Assembly: GCA_025352065.1 (NCBI GenBank)
Contig: JANXUC010000179.1
Location: 1-64,000 of the forward strand
Origin: Acidobacteriaceae bacterium
Lineage (GTDB): Bacteria; Acidobacteriota; Terriglobia; Terriglobales; Acidobacteriaceae
Direction: 5' to 3'
Length of the DNA stretch: 64,000 nt
The notes beneath the pieces were generated by a model. The model was not told the origin of the DNA, ran no database searches, and worked only from the letters and a program-made list of their open reading frames with translations. Numbering within the stretch: position 1 is the stretch's first letter; the number at the start of each line of letters is the position of its first letter. The translations under genes and the position numbers were made by a program. Shown in pieces: positions 18,976-28,900 of the stretch.

Positions 18976-19389
18976 ATGACCCGTTTTACCTCCAAAACGT
19001 TGCTGCTTGTGCTGACTTGGGGATTCTTCGCCCCGCTGGCAACCGCTCTTGCGCCCGCTACGCAGCACGCGTGCTGTCTGCGTAATTCTGTCCACTGCCG
19101 CGATCATGCCGAGATACAAATGGGTCCGATGGACATGGCGCACATGGACATGGGTGCCTCCTCTGGCGCGTCAGCGGATGCACCCGCCACCAGTTTCCGC
19201 GCTGCCGATTGCTGCGGCCAGGACTGCTGTTGCTGCCGCGGACTCTCGTCTTCGATCTTTGCGCCAACCCCAGCCATGCCATCCGGGCGCGCCGCCGTGT
19301 TTTCTATTCGCATTGCACCGAGGCAAGATTCTCCTCGCAACCAATCTTCTGCATCCTCCCAGGAAGTTCGCGGCCCGCCCGCTCTGTAG
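18976..19389 (+). CDS. Small secreted Cys/Met/His-rich protein, putative metal binder
   Basis: 137 residues. A Sec signal peptide (about 1-26) is followed by three metal-ligand-rich stretches: Cys33, Cys34 and Cys41 with nearby His; a Met/His run (Met49, 52, 54, 57, 59 in a pattern like MxxMxMxHMxM); and a Cys cluster Cys79, 80, 84-87. The remainder is low-complexity. Such compositions bind Cu(I) or similar soft metals. It lies 99 bp upstream of a TonB receptor gene on the same strand, and may bind metal at the envelope for it. I do not recognise a named family, so the metal and role are inferred. Confidence 0.65.
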   Translation: MTRFTSKTLLLVLTWGFFAPLATALAPATQHACCLRNSVHCRDHAEIQMGPMDMAHMDMGASSGASADAPATSFRAADCCGQDCCCCRGLSSSIFAPTPAMPSGRAAVFSIRIAPRQDSPRNQSSASSQEVRGPPAL

Positions 19390-19487
19390 CCCTCCGCTCC
19401 CAAATTTGATCCGCATCTATGAAACCTGGAGGCACGGATGTCCCCGCCCGTGCGCAATGCCGGACTACAGAAGCCTGGAGAATTCGC

Positions 19488-21701
19488 ATGTTTTCATCTT
19501 TTACACGCCCGTTTTCCGCATTTTTGCTGGCCCTCACGCTGCTTTCGAGCGCCGCCTACGCTACCACTTTCGGCGCAGTACAAGGCATTATTCACGACCC
19601 TCAACATCGCCCCGTGCAGGGAGCCGGAGTTCTTCTTCGCGCCAAGAACTCCGATTGGAACAAGAGTGCCACCTCCGACGACTCCGGGGTCTTTCGCTTT
19701 GACGCGGTTCCCGCTGGCGAATACATGGTGACCGTCGGCAAGCCGGGCTTTAACGATTCCATGCTGCATGTAGAAGTAACATCGGACGCCAAACCTGTTC
19801 TGCACTTCCAACTTGCCATCGCGGACACGCATGAGACCGTTGCTGTCAGCGACCAATCTGAAAATGTCCCTACTGATTCCTCCACCACCACCACTCTCAT
19901 CAGTCGCATCGACGTCGCTCAAACCCCGGGCGCAGACCGCACGAACAGCCTCGCCATCATCACGGACTACGTTCCCGGCTCCTACGTGACTCACGACCAG
20001 CTGCACACCAGCGGTGGTCACCAGGTAAGTTGGCTCGTCGACGGCGTCCCTGTTCCAAATACCAGTATCGGCAGCAATGTCGGGCCGCAATTTGATCCCA
20101 AAGATATCGACTACCTGGAAGCCCAGCGCGGCAGCTACGACGCGGGTTACGGCGACCGCACGTACGGTGTCTTCAATGTAGTTCCCCGCACCGGCTTCGA
20201 GCGCGACCGGCAAGGCGAACTTACTTCGAGCTACGGCAATTTTTATCAAACCAACGATCAGGTCAATTTCGGCGGACACAGTCAGAGCTTTGCCTATTAC
20301 GCCAGCCTGAATGGGAATCGCAGCAACCTCGGACTGCAAACTCCCGGATCCCGAATTATTCATGACGCCGAAAACGGCTACGGCGGATTCGGATCGTTCA
20401 TTTTCAACGTAAACCCTTCGAACCAGCTGCGTTTAGTGACTTCGCTTCGCCGGGATTACTACCAAATCCCCGAGTCCGCGGACGGCCAGCATGAAGCCGA
20501 CATGCTCCTCAATTTTTCCTGGGTCCGCACCTTTCATCACGGGGCGCTGCTCACGGTCTCTCCGTTCTACCATCACAACACGGCAAATTATGACGGCGCA
20601 ACCACCAAGGACAATCGCAGCTCCGACTACCGCGGTGGACAAGCCACTCTCGATGCATCGCTCCTGAAGAACGAGGTGCAGATCGGCTACACAGGCTTTG
20701 GCCAGCACGACACGGAACTCTTCGCCGTCGTCCCGGCGCTCTCTCCTCACCGCGAGCAACCCGACGGCAGCGTGCAGGCCGTCTTCCTGCAAGATAAAGT
20801 CAAGATCACTTCCTGGCTTATGCTGAGCGGTGGTGTGCGCCAAACTCACTATTCCGGCGCCGCCGGATTCACCACGAATACCGGCGTCGTGAATCCCCGC
20901 GTAGTGGAGAATGTTACCAGTCCGCGCGTAGGTGCATCTGTCCGCATTCCGCGTCTAAATTGGGTGTTCCGGGCTTTCTACGGCCAGTTCTATCAGCCAC
21001 CGCCACTGGTCACTGCCTCCGGACCTTTGCTGCAATTCGTGAACGACAATAATCTAGGCTTTCTGGCTCTCCGCGGCGAGCGCGACGAAGAACACCAGTT
21101 CGGCCTTGCCATTCCGTTCCATGGGTGGATCATAGACGCCGATACGTTTCGGAACAAGGTCCGCAATTTCTTCGACCACAGCAGCGTGAGTAACTCCAAT
21201 ATCTTTTTTCCGCTGACCATTGATGGCGCTCGCATTCGTGGCTGGGAGCTGACTTTGCGCTCTCCCAAATTGTGGAACTGCGGCCACATTCACCTCGCCT
21301 ACTCCAACCAGATCGCGGAAGGAGAAGGTGCCATCACTGGCGGCCTGACCAACTTCTCGCCCCCGTCGGGCTTCTTCATCCTTGATCATGACCAACGCAA
21401 TACTCTGAACGTAGGTGGCACCGTGGCGCTGCCAAAACGCGCATTTGCGGCCACCAACATCTACTACGGCTCCGGTTTTGCGAATGGCGACGATACCATT
21501 CCGCACCCGTACTTGCCCGGCCACACCACCTTCGATCTCACTCTGGGAAAAGAAATCCGCGAGAACGTCTCACTCTCGATATCCGCGCTCAACGTGGCCA
21601 ACCGCCACTTACTGCTCGACAACAGCACCACTTTCGGCGGCACGCACTTCAACAACCCGAGAGAGGTCTACGTCCAGCTGAAATACAGATTCCATTTGTG
21701 A
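19488..21701 (+). CDS. TonB-dependent outer-membrane receptor with carboxypeptidase-regulatory domain
   Basis: 737 residues from ATG 19488, chosen because GGAG lies 7 bases upstream and a signal peptide (MFSSF... to AYA) begins there; the frame extends upstream to 19419. After the signal comes a carboxypeptidase-regulatory fold (about 25-105), a plug (about 120-250; HQVSWLVDGVPVPNTSIGSN) and a beta barrel ending in YVQLKYRFHL. The substrate is unknown; the preceding Cys/Met-rich gene hints at metal or metallophore uptake. Its barrel and plug differ clearly from the receptor at 9333, so it is not a recent duplicate. Confidence 0.9.
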   Translation: MFSSFTRPFSAFLLALTLLSSAAYATTFGAVQGIIHDPQHRPVQGAGVLLRAKNSDWNKSATSDDSGVFRFDAVPAGEYMVTVGKPGFNDSMLHVEVTSDAKPVLHFQLAIADTHETVAVSDQSENVPTDSSTTTTLISRIDVAQTPGADRTNSLAIITDYVPGSYVTHDQLHTSGGHQVSWLVDGVPVPNTSIGSNVGPQFDPKDIDYLEAQRGSYDAGYGDRTYGVFNVVPRTGFERDRQGELTSSYGNFYQTNDQVNFGGHSQSFAYYASLNGNRSNLGLQTPGSRIIHDAENGYGGFGSFIFNVNPSNQLRLVTSLRRDYYQIPESADGQHEADMLLNFSWVRTFHHGALLTVSPFYHHNTANYDGATTKDNRSSDYRGGQATLDASLLKNEVQIGYTGFGQHDTELFAVVPALSPHREQPDGSVQAVFLQDKVKITSWLMLSGGVRQTHYSGAAGFTTNTGVVNPRVVENVTSPRVGASVRIPRLNWVFRAFYGQFYQPPPLVTASGPLLQFVNDNNLGFLALRGERDEEHQFGLAIPFHGWIIDADTFRNKVRNFFDHSSVSNSNIFFPLTIDGARIRGWELTLRSPKLWNCGHIHLAYSNQIAEGEGAITGGLTNFSPPSGFFILDHDQRNTLNVGGTVALPKRAFAATNIYYGSGFANGDDTIPHPYLPGHTTFDLTLGKEIRENVSLSISALNVANRHLLLDNSTTFGGTHFNNPREVYVQLKYRFHL

Positions 21702-21717
21702 GACTCGACGCTCGGAC

Positions 21718-21755
21718 GTTCGTGTGGAGGCGGAACTTGCTCCGCTTCCACGAAC
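21718..21755. repeat. Dispersed repeat family D, hairpin after TonB receptor gene
   Basis: GTTCGTGTGGAGGCGGA and TCCGCTTCCACGAAC form the two arms of an imperfect hairpin around ACTTGC, 17 bp after the receptor stop. Related copies are at 51176-51206 and 54015-54044. It could serve as a terminator, but it lacks a U-run. Confidence 0.6.
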
Positions 21756-21884
21756 CAGTAACCACCTATCCGTAACCTTCCGTAACCGCTAAAATCAAAC
21801 GCAAGACGGCGCGCCTGTCCCGTTCATTCCACAGAGCGGGAGCACGAACCCCCACCGCCGACCACCAAGGGGACTCACAAACTT

Positions 21885-23399
21885 ATGCTGACACTTCACA
21901 AACAGCTTTATTGGCTACCCATCTGCGCTCTACTGTTCTTTAACGCCGCCTTTGCTCAATCGCAAGAACAGAAAATAAGCGTCCAAAGCTCCGAGCCCGC
22001 ACTGACCATCTACAACCAGAATTTCTTTGTTGCGCGCGAAAAGCTCTCGCTCGATCTGCATTCCGGCGTGAACTACGTTGAATTCGCGGGCATGACCTCG
22101 CACCTTGAGCCGGACTCCGTCATCCTCCGCGACCTCACCGGACGCCCATTGCAGATTCTGGAACAGAGTTATCGCAACGACCCGATTTCGCAAGAGCTCC
22201 TGCTCTCTTTCTACGAAGGCAAGACGATCAATTTCCTGATCCAGCGGCAAGACCGGTCGGAGACGGTTCACGGCAAGGTCATTCGCAGCGGATATATCCC
22301 CGGCGCGGGTGCCGGCCAGCCGCTTATTGAAGTCGATGGTGTGCTGCGCTTCGGCCTGCCCGGACAACCGCTCTTCCCCGCCCTCACCGGCGACTCGATC
22401 CTGAAACCAACGCTGAGCTGGCAACTAGAAACAAATTCTGCCGGCAAATCCGATGCTGAAATTTCCTACGTCAGCGGCGGCATGAGCTGGCAAGCCGACT
22501 ACAACCTTGTCGTCTCCGGCGGCCCCAAGGATGGACCCAAGAAGGGTCAGGTCGATTCGCTCGACATGGTCGGCTGGATCACTATGCACAACCAAAGCGG
22601 CAAGACCTTCGAAAACGCCCGCATCAAGCTGCTCGCTGGCGACGTGAACAAGATTGAACAAAGCAGGGCCGACGGTCGCATGTATGCTGCTGCAGCAATG
22701 GCGAGGGAAAGAGACGAAATGGCGCCCGTAGTCCGCGAGAAATCTTTCGACGAATTTCACCTCTACACCCTGGAACGTCCGGCCACGCTGCGCGATCAGG
22801 AAACGAAACAGGTCGAGTTCGTCCGCTCCACCAGCGTCCAGTCGCAACGCCTCTACGTCTACGACGGCGCTCAAACGGCCCAGTATGGCTATTACTCCAT
22901 GGAGCAGGCTCGCGAAGACCAGAACTACGGTACACAGTCCAATCCAAAGATCTGGGTCATGCAGGAATTCAAGAATTCCGCTGCCAACCATCTCGGCATC
23001 GCGCTTCCCAAAGGCCGCCTGCGCTTCTACCGCCGCGACACCGATGGCCACCTGGAATTCGTCGGCGAAAACAGCATCGACCACACGCCGAAAGATGAAA
23101 CCATCCGCGTCTTCACCGGAAATTCTTTCGACCTGCGCGGCGAACGCAAACGCACCAACATTCGCGTCGACTCCGCCCACCACTGGATCGACGAATCTTT
23201 TGAGATCAAAATTCGCAATCACAAGAAAGAACCGGTAGATGTCCGCGTCGTCGAACATCTCTACCGCTGGAGCAACTGGAAGCTCACCGAACAATCGCAC
23301 GAATCAAAGAAGAAAGATGCGCAGACTGTCGAGTTCCCGGTCACAGTAGCGCCAGACGGCGAACAGGTCATTACTTACACGGTGCACTATTCGTGGTGA
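21885..23399 (+). CDS. Exported DUF4139 family protein
   Basis: 504 residues with a Sec signal peptide (about 1-24, cleavage after AFA). The chain is beta-rich and matches the DUF4139 pattern: an N-terminal YNQNFFVAREKLSLDLHSGVN region, a central WQADYNLVV segment, and a C-terminal domain ending with EFPVTVAPDGEQVITYTVHY. It is probably periplasmic or outer-membrane associated; no catalytic motif is visible. It may be transcribed alone, since 180 bp with a hairpin separates it from the TonB receptor. Function is unknown. Confidence 0.82.
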   Translation: MLTLHKQLYWLPICALLFFNAAFAQSQEQKISVQSSEPALTIYNQNFFVAREKLSLDLHSGVNYVEFAGMTSHLEPDSVILRDLTGRPLQILEQSYRNDPISQELLLSFYEGKTINFLIQRQDRSETVHGKVIRSGYIPGAGAGQPLIEVDGVLRFGLPGQPLFPALTGDSILKPTLSWQLETNSAGKSDAEISYVSGGMSWQADYNLVVSGGPKDGPKKGQVDSLDMVGWITMHNQSGKTFENARIKLLAGDVNKIEQSRADGRMYAAAAMARERDEMAPVVREKSFDEFHLYTLERPATLRDQETKQVEFVRSTSVQSQRLYVYDGAQTAQYGYYSMEQAREDQNYGTQSNPKIWVMQEFKNSAANHLGIALPKGRLRFYRRDTDGHLEFVGENSIDHTPKDETIRVFTGNSFDLRGERKRTNIRVDSAHHWIDESFEIKIRNHKKEPVDVRVVEHLYRWSNWKLTEQSHESKKKDAQTVEFPVTVAPDGEQVITYTVHYSW

Positions 23400-23415
23400 G
23401 CGTCGCTCGCAGATA

Positions 23416-23456
23416 AAAAGGCAAGGGGCGGACACTCTTGTCCGCCTCTTGCCTTT
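23416..23456. terminator. Bidirectional terminator hairpin containing a family C palindrome
   Basis: AAAGGCAAG/CTTGCCTTT flanks the core GGCGGACA-CTCT-TGTCCGCC between two convergent genes (DUF4139 protein on plus, CPBP protease on minus). The outer arms give A and T runs on either side, as in an intrinsic terminator working both ways. The core is a copy of the dispersed palindrome family C. Confidence 0.7.
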
Positions 23457-23475
23457 AGATAAGCCCTCGGGAGTT

Positions 23476-23510
23476 TGTCATTCCGAACGGCTCTATCGTG
23501 AGGAATCTGC
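23476..23510 (-). repeat. Dispersed repeat family A overlapping the CPBP gene stop
   Basis: Inverted copy (TGTCATTCCGAACGG ... GAGGAATCTGC). Its inner end supplies the last five residues (ADSSR) and the stop codon of the CPBP protease gene. Confidence 0.75.
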
Positions 23511-24473
23511 GGTTAGCTGGGCCGAGGTGCTCACCGGGTACAGCAAATGAAACGCAACGAACAGAGCCGCAATCACAACAAACACCAGCAGACTACCCTC
23601 CGGCCCCACGCTACCACCCGTCAGCCACACAGGTCCATGAAACGAGGGATTCAATAAATGCCCGTGCACCATCTCGCCGCTGTCGGGCACGCCGTAAAAG
23701 TAGCTCTCAGCCCAATCCCAAGAAGCATGCAGCCCTACCGCGAACCACAATGTCCCCGTGCGCCGCACCGTCAAACAGAAAAATAGACCGATAGCTCCAG
23801 CCGCCGCCGCGCCGATCCAACTTTCTCCCTGATTGCCTAAATGCACGCCTCCAAACAGCAGCGACAATGCCACCGCTGCTGGCCAGAAGCCTATCCCGCG
23901 GCTCAACGTAAACAAGGTGTATCCGCGAAACAGAAATTCCTCGAAGAACCCAACCAGCAGAAACGACACGCCCCAGAAGGCGGCGAACTTCAGCACCCGC
24001 AGGCCGTGTAATCCGACCGCGCCGAAATAGAAAACGTGAGCACCTCGCATCGCCAACAACAGTGCGCTCAGCGCGACAAATCCCCAAATCACCCCATACC
24101 AAAACTTCTTTCCGAACGCTCCGCGCGCCGGTAGTCCATACGCTCCGAACGTCCGCTTCTCCAGCTTGGCCATTACCACTGCAGGCAACATCGCACACAG
24201 CATCACGACAACCCGCGAGATCATACCCGACCACAAAGTTCCCTTAAGCCCGTGCAGCAAGGGCGACAAACCTTTCTGCGCAAAAACGACCAGCGCAATC
24301 GCTAACGCCAGGTACAAGAAAAAGCCCCAGCCCGAACGCAGCCCTTCAGGTCCGAAAAGAAAAGTCGATGGCACGTTGGAAGGAGGTTTGGATTCCGCTG
24401 GCCGTAAGTCAGCGATGGAAGAACCGATTTCAGAAGTTGAAGGATCGAGCGGAGATTGCGAGTCTGTCATCAT
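23493..24473 (-). CDS. CPBP-family intramembrane glutamic protease
   Basis: 326 residues with about eight hydrophobic helices after a polar N-terminus of about 45 residues. The CPBP (Abi/Rce1-like) motifs are present: FFEEFLFRGYTLFTL (catalytic Glu pair and Arg), FGGVHLGN (first His) and LHASWDWAES (second His with Asn replaced by Asp). It likely cleaves substrates within the inner membrane; substrates are unknown. The final residues and stop come from a repeat-family-A element, so the original C-terminus may have been altered. Confidence 0.88.
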   Translation of the reverse strand: MMTDSQSPLDPSTSEIGSSIADLRPAESKPPSNVPSTFLFGPEGLRSGWGFFLYLALAIALVVFAQKGLSPLLHGLKGTLWSGMISRVVVMLCAMLPAVVMAKLEKRTFGAYGLPARGAFGKKFWYGVIWGFVALSALLLAMRGAHVFYFGAVGLHGLRVLKFAAFWGVSFLLVGFFEEFLFRGYTLFTLSRGIGFWPAAVALSLLFGGVHLGNQGESWIGAAAAGAIGLFFCLTVRRTGTLWFAVGLHASWDWAESYFYGVPDSGEMVHGHLLNPSFHGPVWLTGGSVGPEGSLLVFVVIAALFVAFHLLYPVSTSAQLTADSSR

Positions 24474-24507
24474 TGGCCCAGAAAAGTATAAGCCCGAACG
24501 GAAGAAT

Positions 24508-24540
24508 TCCTCTGTGAAACTCTGTGTTCTCAGTGGTTCA
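24508..24540. repeat. Dispersed repeat family B (CTCTGTG...CTCTGTG)
   Basis: CCTCTGTGAAACTCTGTGTT followed by CTCAGTGGTTC. This CTCTGTG-rich element recurs at 31383-31416, 31549-31590, 32532-32575, 33703-33735, 36712-36745 (inverted) and 37683-37711 (inverted), always between genes. Confidence 0.7.
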
Positions 24541-24565
24541 ACGCCCTGTCTTACCAGTGTGGGCG

Positions 24566-24598
24566 CACAAAAAGAAAAGAGCGGCTCGAAAGCCGCTC
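24566..24598 (-). terminator. Intrinsic terminator of the cold-shock gene
   Basis: On the minus strand GAGCGGCT-TTCG-AGCCGCTC (24598-24579) is followed by TTTTCTTTTTG, a strong stem with a U-rich tail 26 bp after the csp stop. Confidence 0.9.
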
Positions 24599-24623
24599 CT
24601 TCTTCTTGAATGTCTTGGTCTGC

Positions 24624-24824
24624 CTACAGAACCTTGACGTTCTCTGCCTGCCAGCCCTTCGGACCCTTCACCACGTCAAACTGCACGGCTTGACCCTCTT
24701 GCAAGCTGCGGAATCCGTTGGACTGGATTGCCGAAAAATGCACGAAAACATCTTCCCCGTTTTGACGGCTGATGAAGCCGTATCCTTTTGCGTCGTTAAA
24801 CCACTTTACTGTTCCTTGTTCCAT
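24624..24824 (-). CDS. csp: Cold-shock protein (CspA family)
   Basis: 66-residue single OB-fold protein with both RNA-binding motifs, KGYGFI (RNP1) and DVFVHF (RNP2), starting [20 protein letters not shown]. It binds single-stranded nucleic acid and acts as an RNA chaperone. Length and sequence are standard for the family. The upstream 279-bp gap to the divergent trmJ-like gene can hold a long 5' leader, common for csp genes. It has its own strong terminator. Confidence 0.97.
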   Translation of the reverse strand: MEQGTVKWFNDAKGYGFISRQNGEDVFVHFSAIQSNGFRSLQEGQAVQFDVVKGPKGWQAENVKVL

Positions 24825-25103
24825 GTTGGTGCTTGTAAACCTCGGTGTTTCTTCAGATTATGCGCTGGATTGGTCTTACTGGATTGTGCAGGCAGGGCCA
24901 CTCTGTAGTGCAGGGTGTACACGAAACTGCAACGAACCACTAAAATCTAACGCAGCTTAAGTCTACCCCAAGCTGTGGAAAAAAAGCTATATGATAATTT
25001 GCAGCCTTGTCCAGCAGAATCCCGCCCCGGCGGGGCAGCGCTGTCGGTTTGCGCCGAACTCGACCTATCTCATTTAGAATGAACACTCTTTAGCTTTCTA
25101 GGT

Positions 25104-25841
25104 ATGACCACCCCCCTAAAACTCGACCGCCTCCGCGTCGTCCTGGTGACGCCCCACAACCCCCTCAACCTGGGCGCGGCAGCCCGTGCCATGAGCAATT
25201 TCGGCTTCTCCCACCTGCGGGTCGTCAATCCCTACGATGTCGCATTTCGTACTGCACGCTCCGCCGTGGGTGCCGCCAAAGTGCTAACCGACGCACAAGA
25301 ATTCCCCTCCGTCGCCGAAGCTGTCGCCGATTGCACCCTCGTCGTCGGCACCACCGCCGTCCGCCATCGCGAGTTGCATCACCCGCTGCAGCGTCTGGAA
25401 TATGGCGCCCGCCAGATTCGGAAGCAGCTCACATCGAGCCCCGTCGCCCTATTGTTCGGATCGGAAAAAGTTGGCCTCTCCAACGAAGACCTCAGCCACT
25501 GCCATTGGCTCATGCGTGTTCCCGCATATGGCGACCAGATTTCCATGAATCTGGGGCAAGCCGTCGCAGTCTGCCTGTATGAACTCATTCGGAAGGGACG
25601 AACACCTAGCACGCGTGCCAAAGAGAAGTTGGCCACCTCGGGAAAGACCGAGCTCATCACAAGGAATCTGTTGGATGCCCTGCAGACCAGCGGGTACGTG
25701 AAGCCGGGCGCCTCCTCCGCCGCCGAAGAAAAGCTCCGCCGCCTCATCCGCCGTCACAACATGGCAGCACCCGACGCCGAACTCTGGCTCGGCATGCTGA
25801 GACAGATCTTGTGGAAAGTGAAATCGAGCCCAACCGGCTGA
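25104..25841 (+). CDS. trmJ: SPOUT-family tRNA (cytidine/uridine-2'-O-)-methyltransferase, TrmJ-like
   Basis: 245 residues. The knotted SPOUT methyltransferase motifs are clear: VVLVTPHNPLNLGAAARAMSNFG (motif 1), VALLFGSEKVGLSNEDL (motif 2) and SMNLGQAVAVCLYEL (motif 3). The C-terminal 80 residues form the helical extension seen in TrmJ, which methylates the 2'-O of nucleotide 32 in tRNA. The general class is secure; the exact RNA target is inferred from overall length and motif 2. It is a single gene divergent from csp. Confidence 0.85.
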   Translation: MTTPLKLDRLRVVLVTPHNPLNLGAAARAMSNFGFSHLRVVNPYDVAFRTARSAVGAAKVLTDAQEFPSVAEAVADCTLVVGTTAVRHRELHHPLQRLEYGARQIRKQLTSSPVALLFGSEKVGLSNEDLSHCHWLMRVPAYGDQISMNLGQAVAVCLYELIRKGRTPSTRAKEKLATSGKTELITRNLLDALQTSGYVKPGASSAAEEKLRRLIRRHNMAAPDAELWLGMLRQILWKVKSSPTG

Positions 25842-25925
25842 TCGCCTGTGCCCAAAGGTGATGAATCTCGTCTTAATGAGCCTTCAGAATCGCTGATATA
25901 ATTCCTCGCACGGAGACCCCTGACA

Positions 25926-28900
25926 ATGAGACGATCAATCCCCCTAGGATGCACATCCTATTGCATTTTTATCGCTACTCTCTTTTTCACATTCATGTTG
26001 TTGCTGTCTTCAACCCTCGCACGCGCGCAGTCTGCGGCAGCTAGCGGAAGATTGGAAGGAACCGTAACCGATCCCTCGGGCGCAGCAGTTCCAGATGCCG
26101 AGATCGCGGTCCGCAATCAAGATACAGGCATCGCAACAACCATACGCTCCACTGCGGCGGGCGAGTTCTTCGTTCTCTATCTCGATCCCGGCACCTATGA
26201 GGTTTCCATCGAGAAGAGTGGCTTTCGAAAGCTTGTGCTGAAAGACATCACCGTCACTGTGGGTACGCGGGCCGTCCTTCATCCCCAGCTTTCCATCGGC
26301 AAGAGCGATATCGTCGTGAACGTCAGCGCCGAAACTCCCTTAGTTGACACGGCCGCTTCTTCGCTGGGCACCGTTGTGAATCAGCAAAGCATCGAGTCTC
26401 TTCCGCTTAACGGACGTAACTTCACGGATTTTGCTCTGTTAACGGCTGGCGCTACTACGGACGGCGATGCCGGAATGATCAGCTTCAACGGCGTGGCGGG
26501 AAATTACAACAACTACACCGTCGACGGCGGCAACAATAACAACGCCTTCTTCGCCCAGCAGATTGGTCGAACCAGCATTCCCTATCAGTTCAGCGAAGAC
26601 GTAATCCGCGAATTCCAGGTCACCAGCACCGGCTTCGAAGCTGAGTTCGGCCAGTCTGGCGGCGGACTCGTCAACACTGTAACCAAGGGTGGGACCAATC
26701 AGGTTCACGGAGACGGTTATTACTACATCCTCGACTCCGCCACCAGTGCGAACAATAAGGTCAACGAGCAACAGGGAATTCCGAAGCCCCATGATCGCAG
26801 GCAGCAGGTTGGCGGCACGATTGGCGGACCTCTTGTCCATGATCGATTCTTTTATCTTGGAAACTTCGAGAGTCAGATCCGAAATGAACCGTTGACGGTC
26901 AACGATGGCCCCGCCGTAAATGGTCTCCCGCCGAATTTCTTCACCAACAATCCTGCTTTGGCAGCTCAGGTACAGGCGGCTGCCGGTTCATTCGCGCGAA
27001 GCTTTAACCAGAACGCCGCATTCGGCAAGCTCAATGGCACGCTGAACGACAAGAACACGCTCGGAATCACGTACAACTATCAGCGCTTTCGCAGTCCGCA
27101 CGGTTACTTCAACACGCCGACTTCGACTGGCGACGGTCTTTCACTTACCGATGGCGCCACCAGCCAGTTCCTCCAGGTCTCCTTACAGACTGCTTTCACC
27201 CCTACTTCAATCAACGAATTTCGCTTTCACTATGGCAGCGATTATCACTTTGACCTGCCCAGCGCTCCCCCTACCTCACCGGCCGTCACCATCCAAAATC
27301 CCGACACAGGCTTCGTGTTCGGTGGAAACCGCTTCCAACTGGCTAACACCGACCGCCGCTTTGAATTCACCGACACTTTCACAAGGATTCTCGGGAAACA
27401 CACCCTGAAGGCTGGCGTCGACATCAACATCAGTCACAATTCCGACTACTTCACTTATGGCCCAAAAGGCGAGTATCGCTTCGGCAGTCTCGCCGATGTC
27501 CCCACGGGCAATTTCGAGCTTTACCTGCAGTCGTTCGGGCAATCGACCATCGCACAAACATCTCCGACGTATTCCCTGTTCGCTCAGGATCAGTTCCGAG
27601 CAACGCCACGCTTGACCGTGAACTACGGCCTTCGCTACGACCTGCAAGTGTTGCCGCAACCTAAACCTTGCAACCCGACGTTTGCCCTCACCTGTCACAT
27701 TCCATACAGCAAGAACAACTTCGCGCCTCGTGTCGGATTTGCATACTCCTTCGGCAGTAAAAGCTCAACTGTGGTTCGCGGCTCCTTCGGATTGTTCTAC
27801 GTTCAGGAAGATTTGTTGGACGTCTCCGAAGCCTTCGCCTCCAACGGGATAACGCGTCCTTTCCTGGTTGTGGTCGGACCGGCCTTCGGGAACTCCAACC
27901 CGCTCGTCACCTACCCCAACACTCTTACTTCCTTTCCCACCGGAGCCGGCGCGACTCCCTCAATCGTTGTGTTCTCACCGAATTTCCGAAGCCCCTATGT
28001 CGAGCAGGCCAACGCTGCGGTGGAGCACCAATTCGGTTCGCAGACCGCGCTGAGCGTTGGCTATGTTTATAGCCACGGCCTCCGCTTGCTGGGAAATTCC
28101 AACGGCGTCACGCGGCAAGCGAACGGGAATTTCGGTTTTGATCTAAACCTTGTCCCATCCGCCCAGCAGGCCGCCTTCGCGGGTGTTGGCAATGCCTTCA
28201 ATACAGCCACCGTTACTTTGCCAAACGGCAAGACCTACACCACACCCGACTTTGGCGCAATCGACGGATTCCTCAATCCGAATTTTGGAACTATCAATGC
28301 CGTGGATAACTCAGGCCTCTCCATCTACAGCGGCCTTCTCCTTTCGCTGCGGCATCACTCGCGCCAGTTCGTCACTTCCGTCGCCTACACGCTGTCTCAT
28401 ACGGTCGACCAGGGCGCTGGCTACTTCAACCAGTTCGATCAGGCCTCGCAGCGCGGACCTTCCCAACTCGACCAGACTCACCGCTTTGTTGCAACCGGAG
28501 TTTGGATGCCGCAATTCCGAGGACTCAAAAATTTCGAATTCAGCAGCATCCTGAACCTGGCAAGTGGCCGCCCCTACACAGGGGTTTTTGACACCCCTGA
28601 AATAAATTACTCGATTGTCCCCGGAGAAAAATTCAATTCTTTCCGCGGCCCAACCTTTAAGGATGTTGATCTCAGCATTTCCCGCGAATTCCACTTCGGA
28701 GAACGCTATCGGCTAGGCTTCCGGGCCGAAGCTTTTGACCTCTTCAACCATCCAAATTTCCAGCAGAACGTGATCGACAACATACAGTATCAAGTCGATC
28801 CAAATGCGCCCAATCCGTCGCCGAATCCACTGAACCCTACCGACCAACTTTGGACCGTGATCCCGAATCTAGACTTCGGGGTGCCCAGCGCCATTGTCCC

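Noticed and set aside
28150-28554. Alternative-frame proteins inside the Oar-like gene and other large genes
   Set aside because: They are shadows of long GC-rich coding sequences with Ser/Pro/Arg-rich translations and no independent start signals.
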